A DNA stretch of 9,508 nucleotides from Hyphomicrobiales bacterium (GTDB lineage: Bacteria; Pseudomonadota; Alphaproteobacteria; Rhizobiales; Devosiaceae): contig JALWTJ010000016.1 in assembly GCA_027082895.1 (NCBI GenBank), positions 1-9,508 of the forward strand, in the 5' to 3' direction. The notes beneath the pieces are model-generated. The model searched no databases, was not told the origin of the DNA, and saw only the letters and a list, made by a program, of their open reading frames with translations. The stretch's first letter is position 1; the number at the start of each line of letters is the position of its first letter. Shown here piece after piece: positions 1 through 6,815 of the stretch. Position numbers and translations under genes: made by a program.

Positions 1-556
1 CATGGTGCTGGCGGGGTGCCTGGACATCAATTCGAGCAAGAAGGCAGCCCGGTTCGTGCGGTTTTGCGACTGTTTCAACATTCCGTTGCTGACACTGGTG
101 GATGTGCCCGGGTTTCTGCCCGGAACGACCCAGGAATATGGGGGCATCATCAAGCACGGGGCCAAGCTGCTGTTTGCCTATGCGGAGGCCAGCGTGCCCA
201 AGGTGACCCTGATTACCCGCAAGGCCTATGGGGGAGCCTATGACGTGATGGCCTCCAAGCATATCCGGGCCGATATCAATTATGCCTGGCCGAGTGCGGA
301 AATCGCGGTCATGGGGGCCAAGGGTGCAACGGAAATTCTTTATCGCAGCGAGCTGGGAGATGCGGACAAGATTGCCCGGCGCACGGCGGAATATGAAAGG
401 CGGTTCGCCAATCCGTTCGTGGCGGCGGAGCGGGGGTTCGTGGATGATGTCATCATGCCGCACAATTCGCGGCATCGCCTGATCCGGGCGTTTTCGACCC
501 TGAAGGGAAAACGGGCGGAGGGGCCGGCCAAGAAGCACGGGAATATTCCGTTATAG
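1..556 (+). CDS. pccB: Propionyl-CoA carboxylase, beta (carboxyltransferase) subunit, 3' part
   Basis: This is the C-terminal part of the biotin-dependent carboxyltransferase subunit, which moves CO2 from carboxybiotin on PccA to propionyl-CoA, giving (S)-methylmalonyl-CoA in the cytoplasm. The gene enters from the left edge. The first in-frame ATG, at position 2, is internal (family context QPMVLAG), so about 184 of roughly 510 residues are visible. The visible part is the second carboxyltransferase half. It contains VDVPGFLPGTTQEYGGIIKH (fragment residues 33-52), the oxyanion-hole segment RKAYGGAYDVM (73-83), the GAKGATEIL segment and the family ending KKHGNIPL before a TAG stop. The Asp after GGAY (fragment residue 81) sits where, from memory, actinobacterial PccB uses Asp to favour propionyl-CoA over acetyl-CoA. 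That supports PccB rather than an AccD- or MccB-type enzyme. pccA lies downstream, past a repeat-bearing gap and two other genes. Confidence 0.95.
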   Translation, partial: MVLAGCLDINSSKKAARFVRFCDCFNIPLLTLVDVPGFLPGTTQEYGGIIKHGAKLLFAYAEASVPKVTLITRKAYGGAYDVMASKHIRADINYAWPSAEIAVMGAKGATEILYRSELGDADKIARRTAEYERRFANPFVAAERGFVDDVIMPHNSRHRLIRAFSTLKGKRAEGPAKKHGNIPL

Positions 557-595
557 GGGAGTGGAATGACGAATCCCGGAAATGGATATTCAGGG

Positions 596-690
596 CGCCA
601 TTGGCCTTGTGCCGGCGGGTACTTTTGGCCTCGCGCTGGCGGGCATTTTTGCCTCGCGCCGGCAGGCATTTTTGCCTCGCGCCGGCAGGC
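596..690. repeat. Short tandem repeat array (about four copies, 23/24-bp period) between pccB and the RidA gene
   Basis: Two adjacent 23-bp units, 642-664 and 665-687, are identical base for base. Their core is GCCTCGCGCCGGCA preceded by GGCATTTTT. A third unit upstream (619-641) matches 17 of 23 positions. A fourth, more decayed copy is visible as the core GCCTTGTGCCGGCG at 604-617. Core starts fall at 604, 628, 651 and 674, giving periods of 24, 23 and 23, so copies become less alike toward pccB. The units hold small inverted repeats: AGGCA/TGCCT around a TTTT loop (664-677) and TGCC/GGCA around a 7-nt loop (650-664). Because 23 is not a multiple of 3 and open frames through it look like repeat translations, I treat it as non-coding. 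It could affect transcript folding or pccB/pccA stoichiometry, but that is inference. Confidence 0.85.
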
Positions 691-756
691 TGCCCGAACA
701 TGAAGAAGTTCAAGGTCCGGGCGTGGGGAAGGCACATGTTGCAATGGCAGACAATT

Positions 757-762
757 GGAAGA
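757..762 (+). promoter_or_regulatory. Ribosome binding site that fixes the RidA-gene start
   Basis: GGAAGA stands 7 nt upstream of the ATG at 770. An in-frame TTG at 755 would overlap this site and leave no good Shine-Dalgarno sequence of its own, so the ATG at 770 is preferred. Confidence 0.6.
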
Positions 763-769
763 AACACAG

Positions 770-1180
770 ATGACTGACCCGCTATTCCACATGATTTCGG
801 ACGGGCCGCGGCCGGTGGCGCCCTTTTCCCATGCGGTGGAGACGGGCGGGTTCGTGTTCGTCACCGGCCAGATGCCCACGGATCCGGATGCGCCCGATGC
901 GCCATTGCCTGAAGGGATTGAAGCACAGACCCGCCGGGTTGTCGCAAATCTGGAAATCGTGCTGGCAGGCGTGGGTCTGGACCTGTCCCATATCGTCATG
1001 GCACGGATATATCTGACCGATTTTTATCGGGACTATGATGCCATGAACGATATCTGGCAAAGCTGTTTTCCGCCCGACCGGCGCCCGGCACGGACAACGG
1101 TGGGGGTGAATGGACTGGCCTTGCGCGCGCTGGTGGAGATTGATCTGGTGGCGAAACGGCCCGGGGAGATGGAACGATGA
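770..1180 (+). CDS. RidA/YjgF/UK114-family protein (probable imine/enamine deaminase)
   Basis: This 136-residue protein belongs to the Rid family of small cytoplasmic trimers. The best-known members hydrolyse reactive enamine/imine intermediates such as 2-aminoacrylate, or 2-aminocrotonate from threonine dehydratase. Family marks are APFSHAV (residues 17-23), FVTGQMP (30-36), the central VVANLEIVLAGVGLDLSHIV helix region (57-76) and the C-terminal PARTTVGV...LVEIDLVA. R108 and E123 align with the substrate-binding Arg105 and Glu120 of E. coli RidA. The residue corresponding to E. coli Tyr17 is Phe (F19), so this may not be a standard RidA but one of the less studied Rid subgroups. It sits in a propionate operon and its stop overlaps the next start by 4 bp (ATGA). 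A link exists through threonine/isoleucine breakdown, which yields 2-oxobutyrate and then propionyl-CoA, but the true substrate is unknown. Confidence 0.9.
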   Translation: MTDPLFHMISDGPRPVAPFSHAVETGGFVFVTGQMPTDPDAPDAPLPEGIEAQTRRVVANLEIVLAGVGLDLSHIVMARIYLTDFYRDYDAMNDIWQSCFPPDRRPARTTVGVNGLALRALVEIDLVAKRPGEMER

Positions 1181-1758
1181 ACTTTTACCTGCGGTTGGAA
1201 CGGCTCTGGGTCTATGGCGGCTTTCTGGCGGCCCTGATGCTGCTGGCCCTGACGCCGCTGCTCAGCGCGGGCTGGGACGTGGCGGTTCTGGCGGTGTGGC
1301 TGATCCTGCCGGCCTACATGATCCACCAGTATGAGGAGCACGACGACAATCGCTTTGCCCGCTTTCTGAACGAGCACATGGGCAAGGGGCGGGAAATCCT
1401 GACGCCACGGGCCCTGTTCGTTATCAACATGGGGGGCGTGTGGGCGCTCAACGTGCTGGTGATGTGGCTGGTTGTCACGCGGGATCCTGGATGGGGGCTG
1501 ATCGGTGTCTATGCGGCCTTTTTCAATGCGGTTCTGCATGTGGGGCAGGCCATCCGCATGCGCCAGTACAATCCGGGGCTGGTGACGGCACTTCTTGTTC
1601 TGCTGCCTCTTTCCCTCTGGGCTGGCTGGGTCATTCATGAAACGGTCCTTGTCCGAGCCACGCAGGAACTGGCGGCCATCGGGGTGGCTGTGGGGTTGCA
1701 CGTGGCCATTTTCGTCTTTGCCTATTTTCGCATGAAACAGCAGCGGGCCCGTCGATAG
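1177..1758 (+). CDS. HXXEE-domain integral membrane protein, function unknown
   Basis: This 193-residue hydrophobic protein has about five or six membrane segments (near residues 11-31, 32-49, 83-101, 105-122, 136-157 and 164-184) and a basic tail (KQQRARR). It carries the signature of the HXXEE family: H50-Q-Y-E53-E54 at the end of the second hydrophobic stretch, then N117 and H121, followed by the YNPGLVTALL segment at 131-140. Conserved His and Glu in membrane helices suggest metal binding or catalysis in the bilayer, but I know of no proven activity. The start is supported by GGAG at 1165-1168, 8 nt upstream, and the start overlaps the RidA stop. The gene ends directly against pccA (TAG then ATG, no spacer). 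This gene order suggests a role near propionyl-CoA metabolism, for instance handling a precursor lipid or acid. That is inference only. Confidence 0.88.
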   Translation: MNFYLRLERLWVYGGFLAALMLLALTPLLSAGWDVAVLAVWLILPAYMIHQYEEHDDNRFARFLNEHMGKGREILTPRALFVINMGGVWALNVLVMWLVVTRDPGWGLIGVYAAFFNAVLHVGQAIRMRQYNPGLVTALLVLLPLSLWAGWVIHETVLVRATQELAAIGVAVGLHVAIFVFAYFRMKQQRARR

Positions 1759-3741
1759 ATGTTCAAGAAGATTCTTGTTGCCAATCGTGGAGAAATTGCC
1801 TGCCGTGTCATGGGGACGGCCCGGAAAATGGGTATCGGGACGGTTGCCGTCTTTTCGGATGCGGACCGGGGTGCATTGCATGTGCAAATGGCCGACGAGG
1901 CGGTGCATATCGGGGGATCGGCGGCTGCCGATTCCTATCTCAGGGGAGACCGGATTATTGCTGCGTGCAGGGAAACGGGGGCCGAGGCGGTGCATCCGGG
2001 CTATGGCTTTCTGAGTGAGAATGCGGGGTTCTGTGATGCCCTGACCCAGGCCGGGCTGGTTTTTGTCGGTCCCGGACCCGACGCCATCAAGGCGATGGGG
2101 GACAAGATCACCTCCAAGAAAATTGCCGCAAAGGCCGGGGTTGCCACCGTGCCGGGCCATATGGGGCTGATCCGGGATGACGAAGAAGCGGTCCGGATCG
2201 CCGGTGACATCGGCTATCCGGTGATGATCAAGGCATCCGCGGGGGGCGGGGGCAAGGGCATGCGGGTGGCCCATGACGAGGGGGAGGTGCGTGAAGGCTT
2301 CGCACGCGCCAGGTCCGAAGCGGCGTCTTCGTTCGGGGATGACCGGGTGTTCATCGAAAAGTTCATCGAACAGCCCCGGCATATCGAGATCCAGATACTT
2401 GCGGATGCTCATGGCAACTGCATTCATCTGGGGGAGCGGGAATGTTCCATCCAGCGACGCAACCAGAAGGTGATCGAGGAGGCCCCGAGTCCGTTTCTGG
2501 ATGTGGCAACCCGCAATGCCATGGGAAAGCAGGCGGTAGCTCTGGCCAAAGCCGTTGGATATGCCAGTGCCGGCACGGTGGAATTCATCGTGGACCGGGA
2601 CAGGAATTTCTATTTCCTTGAAATGAATACACGACTGCAGGTGGAGCATCCGGTCACGGAACTGGTGACGGGTATTGATCTGGTGGAACAGATGATCCGG
2701 GTTGCGGCGGGGGAAAGGCTGGCCATCGGACAGGGGGACGTGAAACTTCAGGGATGGGCGCTGGAGGCGCGCATCTATGCGGAGGATCCTTTTCGCAACT
2801 TCCTGCCCTCGGTGGGGCGGCTGACCTGGTACCGTCCGCCGCAGGCCGGGGAGCAGGACGGGGCTGTTGTGCGTAACGATACGGGAGTGTTCGAGGGGGG
2901 CGAGATTTCCACCTTCTATGATCCCATGATTGCCAAGCTGTGCACCCGGGCACCGGACAGGGCAATGGCCATTGAGGAAATGAGCCGGGCGCTGGACCGC
3001 TTCGAAATCGAAGGCGTGGCGCACAATATTCCCTTCCTGCAGGCGGTGATGGACCAGAAACGGTTCAGGGAGGGGCGCCTTACGACCGGTTACATCGCGG
3101 AGGAATTTCCCGCAGGGTTTTCCGGGGTTGAACCGGAGCCGGAACTGGGTTTGCGCATGGCGCTGGCGGCGGCTGTGGCCGCATTGCGGGAGAGGGATTT
3201 CCGGGGAGGCGGGAAATCTGCGGGGGCGCAGGACCTGTCCGTTCTTTGCGGAGAGCAGCGTTGGGACGTCAAGTTCCGGCGGGAGGCGGGCGGTTTTTGC
3301 GCGTCATTCGACGGGGCAGTGTACCGGGTGGAAACGGACTGGTTGCCGGGCTGCTCCATTGCCGCCTTTTCGTTTGATGGCATGTCCTTGCTGTTCAAGA
3401 TGCGCGCGATGGCTGGCGGGTTTCATGTCCGGTACCGGGGTGCGGCGCGTGACCTGCGCGTTCTCAGGCCATCCGTGGCGGATCTCATGGCGCTGATGCC
3501 GGTGCGCGAGCCGCCCGACCTGTCCCGCTTCCTGCTATGTCCCATGCCGGGGCAGATGGTGGACCTGCATGTTGCGCAAGGGGACATCGTTGAAGACGGG
3601 CAGGCATTGGCGGTGGTGGAGGCCATGAAGATGGAAAATGTCCTGAGGGCGCCCCGGCGGGCGCGGGTGTCCCGCATCTGCGCGGGGGTGGGGGACGCGC
3701 TGGCGGTGGATGCGGTGATCATGGAGTTCGAGGAAGCATGA
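1759..3741 (+). CDS. pccA: Propionyl-CoA carboxylase, alpha subunit (biotin carboxylase + biotin carrier)
   Basis: This 660-residue protein uses ATP and bicarbonate to carboxylate its own biotin, which then serves PccB. Domain order is a biotin carboxylase N-domain (about 1-112, MFKKILVANRGEIACR), ATP-grasp (about 115-320), C-domain (about 335-442), a linking BT-type domain (about 465-585) and a biotinyl domain (about 593-658). The Gly-rich ATP loop is at 158-168. Catalytic and binding residues match E. coli AccC numbering: E288, N290, R292, E296 and R338; K237 is in RRNQKVIEEAP. The biotinylated lysine is K624 in EAMKMEN, 37 residues before the C-terminus. The long C-terminal extension with the BT region identifies an acyl-CoA carboxylase alpha chain, not plain AccC. 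No good ribosome binding site precedes the ATG, and the upstream gene's stop abuts it, so translation probably depends on coupling. It overlaps the mutase start by 4 bp. Confidence 0.96.
   Translation: MFKKILVANRGEIACRVMGTARKMGIGTVAVFSDADRGALHVQMADEAVHIGGSAAADSYLRGDRIIAACRETGAEAVHPGYGFLSENAGFCDALTQAGLVFVGPGPDAIKAMGDKITSKKIAAKAGVATVPGHMGLIRDDEEAVRIAGDIGYPVMIKASAGGGGKGMRVAHDEGEVREGFARARSEAASSFGDDRVFIEKFIEQPRHIEIQILADAHGNCIHLGERECSIQRRNQKVIEEAPSPFLDVATRNAMGKQAVALAKAVGYASAGTVEFIVDRDRNFYFLEMNTRLQVEHPVTELVTGIDLVEQMIRVAAGERLAIGQGDVKLQGWALEARIYAEDPFRNFLPSVGRLTWYRPPQAGEQDGAVVRNDTGVFEGGEISTFYDPMIAKLCTRAPDRAMAIEEMSRALDRFEIEGVAHNIPFLQAVMDQKRFREGRLTTGYIAEEFPAGFSGVEPEPELGLRMALAAAVAALRERDFRGGGKSAGAQDLSVLCGEQRWDVKFRREAGGFCASFDGAVYRVETDWLPGCSIAAFSFDGMSLLFKMRAMAGGFHVRYRGAARDLRVLRPSVADLMALMPVREPPDLSRFLLCPMPGQMVDLHVAQGDIVEDGQALAVVEAMKMENVLRAPRRARVSRICAGVGDALAVDAVIMEFEEA
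2241..2266 (+). other. Potential G-quadruplex motif inside pccA
   Basis: Four G-runs of three or more (2241-2246, 2248-2252, 2256-2258, 2264-2266) are separated by loops of 1, 3 and 5 nt, fitting the standard G3+N1-7 pattern on the coding strand. The run encodes the Gly-rich ATP-binding loop, so it may simply follow from GGG/GGC glycine codons. Whether it folds in the mRNA or DNA is unknown. Confidence 0.4.
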
Positions 3742-5882
3742 AGACCATCAGGCCGGCAACGTACGAAAAATGGGCGCAACTGGCGCAAAAGGAGTTGCGG
3801 GGCCGATCGGTTGACGATCTGGTGCGCGAACTGGGGGAACTGGAAATACGCCCCGCCTATTTTGCCGATGATGTTCCGGCATCGGCGGCCGGGGAAATGC
3901 CCGGCGTTGCCCCCTTTACCCGTGGAGTGCGGGCAAGCATGTATGCCAACCGGCCCTGGACGATCCGTCAATATGCGGGTTTTTCCACGGCGCGGGAGAG
4001 CAACGCCTTTTACCGCAAGAACCTGGCGGGGGGACAAAAGGGGCTGTCGGTCGCCTTCGATCTGGCCACCCATCGCGGTTATGACAGCGATCACCCGCGG
4101 GTCGTGGGGGACGTGGGCAAGGCGGGGGTGGCCATCGATTCCATCGAGGACATGAAGATCCTGTTTCAGGACATCCCCCTCGACAGGATGTCCGTTTCCA
4201 TGACCATGAACGGGGCCGTCATTCCGGTGCTAGCCATGTTTGTCGGGGCAGCGGCGGAAAGCGGTGTTGCGGCAAAAGACCTGTCGGGCACCATTCAGAA
4301 CGACGTTCTCAAGGAGTTCATGGTCCGCAACACCTATATCTATCCCCCGGAACCCTCCATGCGGATCGTTGGCGATGTCATTGAATATTGCACCCGGGAA
4401 ATGCCCCGGTTCAACTCCATTTCCATTTCCGGCTACCACATGCACGAAGCGGGGGCCACGGCCATGCAGGAGTTGGCGTTCACGCTGGCGGATGGGATGG
4501 AATATGTGCGGGCGGCGCAGAAGAAGGGGCTGGATATCGACCGGTTCGCCGGGCAATTGAGCTTCTTTTTCGGAATCGGCATGAATTTCTTTGTCGAGAT
4601 TGCCAAATTGCGGGCGGCGCGGCAATTGTGGGCCGGGATCATGACGGACCTGGGGGCAAGGAACCCCCGCTCCCTGATGTTGCGCACCCATTGCCAGACA
4701 TCGGGGGTGTCGCTGACCGAGCAGGATCCGAATAACAATATCGTGCGCACTGCGTTTGAGGCCCTGGCGGCGGTTCTGGGGGGTACCCAGTCCCTGCATA
4801 CCAATTCCTTTGATGAGGCCATTGCCCTGCCCACGGACTTTTCGGCCCGGATCGCGCGCAATACCCAGTTGATTCTGCAGAATGAAACCGGGGTCTGTGA
4901 CGTGGTGGATCCGCTGGGTGGTTCCTATTACGTCGAGGCGCTGACGGCGTCGCTGGTGGCGGGGGCGGCCGAGATCATTGCCAGGGTCGAGGCGGAAGGG
5001 GGAATGACCCGGGCGGTGGAACGGGGCCTTCCCAAGGAACAGATCGAAAGGGCCGCGGCAGCGCGCCAGACGCGCGTGGACCGGGGGGAAGACGTGATCG
5101 TGGGGGTCAACCGGTTCATGCTGGAGGAGGAGGAGCCGATCGACATTCGGGAAATCGACAATGCGGCGGTGCGGCGGGAGCAGGTGGCCCGGCTCGAAGA
5201 TATTCGGCGCACACGGGATGCGGGGGCCGTTGCCCGGGCGCTGAAAGCAGTGCGGAGCGCGGCGCGTTCGAAAACGGAAAACCTGTTGCCCGCAGCCATT
5301 GATGCGGCACGGGTGCGGGCCACGCTGGGGGAGATTTCCCAGGCGCTGGAGGACGTGTTTGGCCGCCACGAAGCACAGACCCGTGTCATTTCGGGGGTTT
5401 TCGCAGATGCCTATCGAGACGATCCGGAATATTCGTCTCTTCAGGAGAGGATACGGGTTCTGGCGCAGGAGCGTGGCCGGCCGCCGGCCATCTTCATTGC
5501 CAAGATGGGGCAGGATGGGCACGACCGGGGCGCCAAGGTGATTGCCACGGCCTTTTCCGATTTGGGGTTCACCGTACATTTCGGCGCCCTGTTCGAAACG
5601 GCGGCAGAGGTGGCGGCCCATGTGGCGGACATGGACGTGGACGCGGTGGGGGTTTCTTCGCTGGCAGCGGGGCACAAGGTGCTGGTGCCCGAACTGATCG
5701 GCCTGTTGCGAGACAAGGGCATGGGGGATATTCCGGTGATCGTTGGCGGGGTCATTCCGGAAAGTGATTATCCGTTTCTTCTGGAAGCGGGGGTGGCCGG
5801 TATTTTCGGGCCGGGCACGAATGTCTTGCAGGCGGCGTTTTCCGTGCTCAACCTGATCGAGGGAAAAAGGAGCAACCAGTGA
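3738..5882 (+). CDS. scpA: Methylmalonyl-CoA mutase, single-chain (adenosylcobalamin-dependent)
   Basis: This 714-residue cytoplasmic enzyme interconverts (R)-methylmalonyl-CoA and succinyl-CoA by a radical mechanism. The length equals that of E. coli ScpA, so it is the homodimer-type enzyme carrying both domains. The TIM-barrel domain spans about residues 30-545. It holds Y79 in RQYAGFS, R197 in MVRNTYIYPP and H234 in SGYHMHEAGAT, corresponding to Tyr89, Arg207 and His244 of the Propionibacterium enzyme. The Tyr/Arg pair marks methylmalonyl-CoA rather than isobutyryl-CoA mutase. The B12 domain (about 583-712) has K589 and the cobalt ligand H595 in GQDGHDRG, SSLAAGH (640-646) and GGVIPESDY. 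The start lies just after GAGGA (3730-3734) and overlaps the pccA stop (ATGA). Its 3' end overlaps the epimerase. The MeaB-type GTPase chaperone usually needed by this enzyme is not in the window. Confidence 0.97.
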   Translation: MKTIRPATYEKWAQLAQKELRGRSVDDLVRELGELEIRPAYFADDVPASAAGEMPGVAPFTRGVRASMYANRPWTIRQYAGFSTARESNAFYRKNLAGGQKGLSVAFDLATHRGYDSDHPRVVGDVGKAGVAIDSIEDMKILFQDIPLDRMSVSMTMNGAVIPVLAMFVGAAAESGVAAKDLSGTIQNDVLKEFMVRNTYIYPPEPSMRIVGDVIEYCTREMPRFNSISISGYHMHEAGATAMQELAFTLADGMEYVRAAQKKGLDIDRFAGQLSFFFGIGMNFFVEIAKLRAARQLWAGIMTDLGARNPRSLMLRTHCQTSGVSLTEQDPNNNIVRTAFEALAAVLGGTQSLHTNSFDEAIALPTDFSARIARNTQLILQNETGVCDVVDPLGGSYYVEALTASLVAGAAEIIARVEAEGGMTRAVERGLPKEQIERAAAARQTRVDRGEDVIVGVNRFMLEEEEPIDIREIDNAAVRREQVARLEDIRRTRDAGAVARALKAVRSAARSKTENLLPAAIDAARVRATLGEISQALEDVFGRHEAQTRVISGVFADAYRDDPEYSSLQERIRVLAQERGRPPAIFIAKMGQDGHDRGAKVIATAFSDLGFTVHFGALFETAAEVAAHVADMDVDAVGVSSLAAGHKVLVPELIGLLRDKGMGDIPVIVGGVIPESDYPFLLEAGVAGIFGPGTNVLQAAFSVLNLIEGKRSNQ
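5867..5872 (+). promoter_or_regulatory. Strong ribosome binding site supporting a GTG start for the epimerase
   Basis: AAGGAG lies 6 nt upstream of GTG at 5879. There is no ATG near the conserved N-terminus (IGRLNHVAIAV), so this site decides the unusual start codon. Confidence 0.7.
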
Positions 5883-6310
5883 TCGGACGGCTCAATCATG
5901 TGGCAATCGCTGTGCCGGATCTGGCGGCGGCTGCTGCCCGTTACCGGGACATGCTGGGAGCGGTGGTTTCACAAAAAATGGACCTTGCCGAACACGGGGT
6001 GAGCGTTGTTTTCGTTGATCTGGAAAATACGCGGATCGAGTTGATGACCCCGTTGGGAAGCAACTCTCCGGTTGCAGGTTTCCTTGCGCGCAACCCGGGG
6101 GGTGGCACCCATCATTTATGTTTTGAAGTCAAGGATATGGATGCCGCAATTGAGGAATTGACTCAGAAAGGTGCACGGGTTCTGGGGGACGGAAAACCAC
6201 GGATCGGCGCCCATGGCAAGCCGGTGATATTTCTGCATCCGAAGGATTTTGACGGTGTTCTGATCGAACTTGAAGAAACGGGCGAAATGGCAACGCCCCT
6301 TTCGTCCTGA
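5879..6310 (+). CDS. mce: Methylmalonyl-CoA epimerase
   Basis: This 143-residue enzyme of the vicinal-oxygen-chelate (glyoxalase/bleomycin-resistance) fold converts (S)- to (R)-methylmalonyl-CoA, linking the carboxylase product to the mutase substrate. Two VOC modules are seen: residues 4-58, starting LNHVAIAV, and 76-131, starting THHLCFEV. Likely metal ligands are H7, E54 (RIEL), H78 or H79 (THH) and E130 (LIELEE). The glycine-rich IGAHGKPV and LHPKDF segments are typical of the alphaproteobacterial form. Translation starts at GTG 5879, overlapping the mutase stop by 4 bp (GTGA) with a strong AAGGAG site. It is the last gene of the operon; only 7 bp separate it from the convergent next gene and no clear terminator follows. 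Confidence 0.96.
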   Translation: MIGRLNHVAIAVPDLAAAAARYRDMLGAVVSQKMDLAEHGVSVVFVDLENTRIELMTPLGSNSPVAGFLARNPGGGTHHLCFEVKDMDAAIEELTQKGARVLGDGKPRIGAHGKPVIFLHPKDFDGVLIELEETGEMATPLSS

Positions 6311-6317
6311 GAAGGGC

Positions 6318-6779
6318 TCAGAGCCAGCGCCGCACCCGCTTTTTGTAGGCGGCATAGTCCGGACCGAACTTTTCGCTCAGGGCGCGTTCTTCCGGCTCGA
6401 TCTGAAAGCGGGTGATATAGGCCATGAACAACAGGATCAGGGCAAGGGCAAACGGGTTGGCAAGATAGAGCCCCCAGGAGATCAGGAACAGCACGTCGGC
6501 CACATAGATCGGGTTGCGGGAAAAACTGTAGAGGCCGTTCGTGACCAGGGTCGCGGCATTTTGCGGGGCCATGGGATTGAAGGTGGTCCGGGCGCGAATG
6601 AAGTTGAAGGCGGACAGGAACAGCACGACCAGCCCTGCGGCCAGAAACAGTTTTGACCCCCAGAAGCTGACAAGGGCAAGGCTGGCAAAGGAGGGGGTAA
6701 CGCGGGCAAGGCCCCACATGGCAAGGGCGAACAGGGCCATGACGGCAGGGGGTGGAATTTTCGTTTCAAGGAATTTCAT
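6318..6779 (-). CDS. Isoprenylcysteine carboxyl-methyltransferase-like membrane protein
   Basis: This 153-residue integral membrane protein has about four hydrophobic segments (near 9-28, 40-60, 92-107 and 108-124). Its C-terminal half fits the ICMT/phospholipid methyltransferase superfamily: FNFIRARTTFNP, LVTNGLYSFSRNPIY (78-92), then RFQIEPEERALSEKFG (124-139) and DYAAYKKRVRRWL. R88, N89 and the acidic EPEE cluster are the parts normally linked to S-adenosylmethionine binding. Bacteria have no CaaX proteins, so the methyl acceptor is unknown; lipid, isoprenoid or small hydrophobic acceptors are possible. The ATG at 6777-6779 lacks a clear Shine-Dalgarno sequence. It lies 36 bp downstream of the Mur ligase on the same strand and could be co-transcribed. 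It is convergent with the epimerase. Confidence 0.85.
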   Translation of the reverse strand: MKFLETKIPPPAVMALFALAMWGLARVTPSFASLALVSFWGSKLFLAAGLVVLFLSAFNFIRARTTFNPMAPQNAATLVTNGLYSFSRNPIYVADVLFLISWGLYLANPFALALILLFMAYITRFQIEPEERALSEKFGPDYAAYKKRVRRWL

Positions 6780-6815
6780 TGGCGCAGGGTCCGATGGGGG
6801 CAGGGTTCGACGGGT

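Noticed and set aside
730..743. Possible sigma-54 promoter (AGGCAC...TTGCA) upstream of the RidA gene
   Set aside because: The GG and GC elements are 2 bp too close together for the invariant -24/-12 spacing.
755..769. TTG at 755 as start of the RidA gene (141 residues)
   Set aside because: It overlaps the best ribosome binding site, which is correctly spaced for the ATG at 770. The family N-terminus does not need the extra five residues.
582..773. 63-codon open frame across the repeat array on the + strand
   Set aside because: It has no ribosome binding site, most of it is translation of out-of-phase 23-bp repeats, it overlaps the start of the RidA gene, and it resembles no family.
1033..3024. 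663-codon open frame on the - strand opposite the RidA, HXXEE and pccA genes
   Set aside because: It is a shadow of the GC-rich coding genes on the + strand. The translation is low-complexity His/Pro/Arg-rich with no domain, while the + strand carries clear full-length families.
6315..6344. Possible terminators after the epimerase (GGCTCAGAGCC; AGCG/CGCT hairpin followed by TTTTT)
   Set aside because: The stems are only 4 bp, and the T-run one lies inside the convergent methyltransferase coding end. The evidence is too weak to call a terminator.
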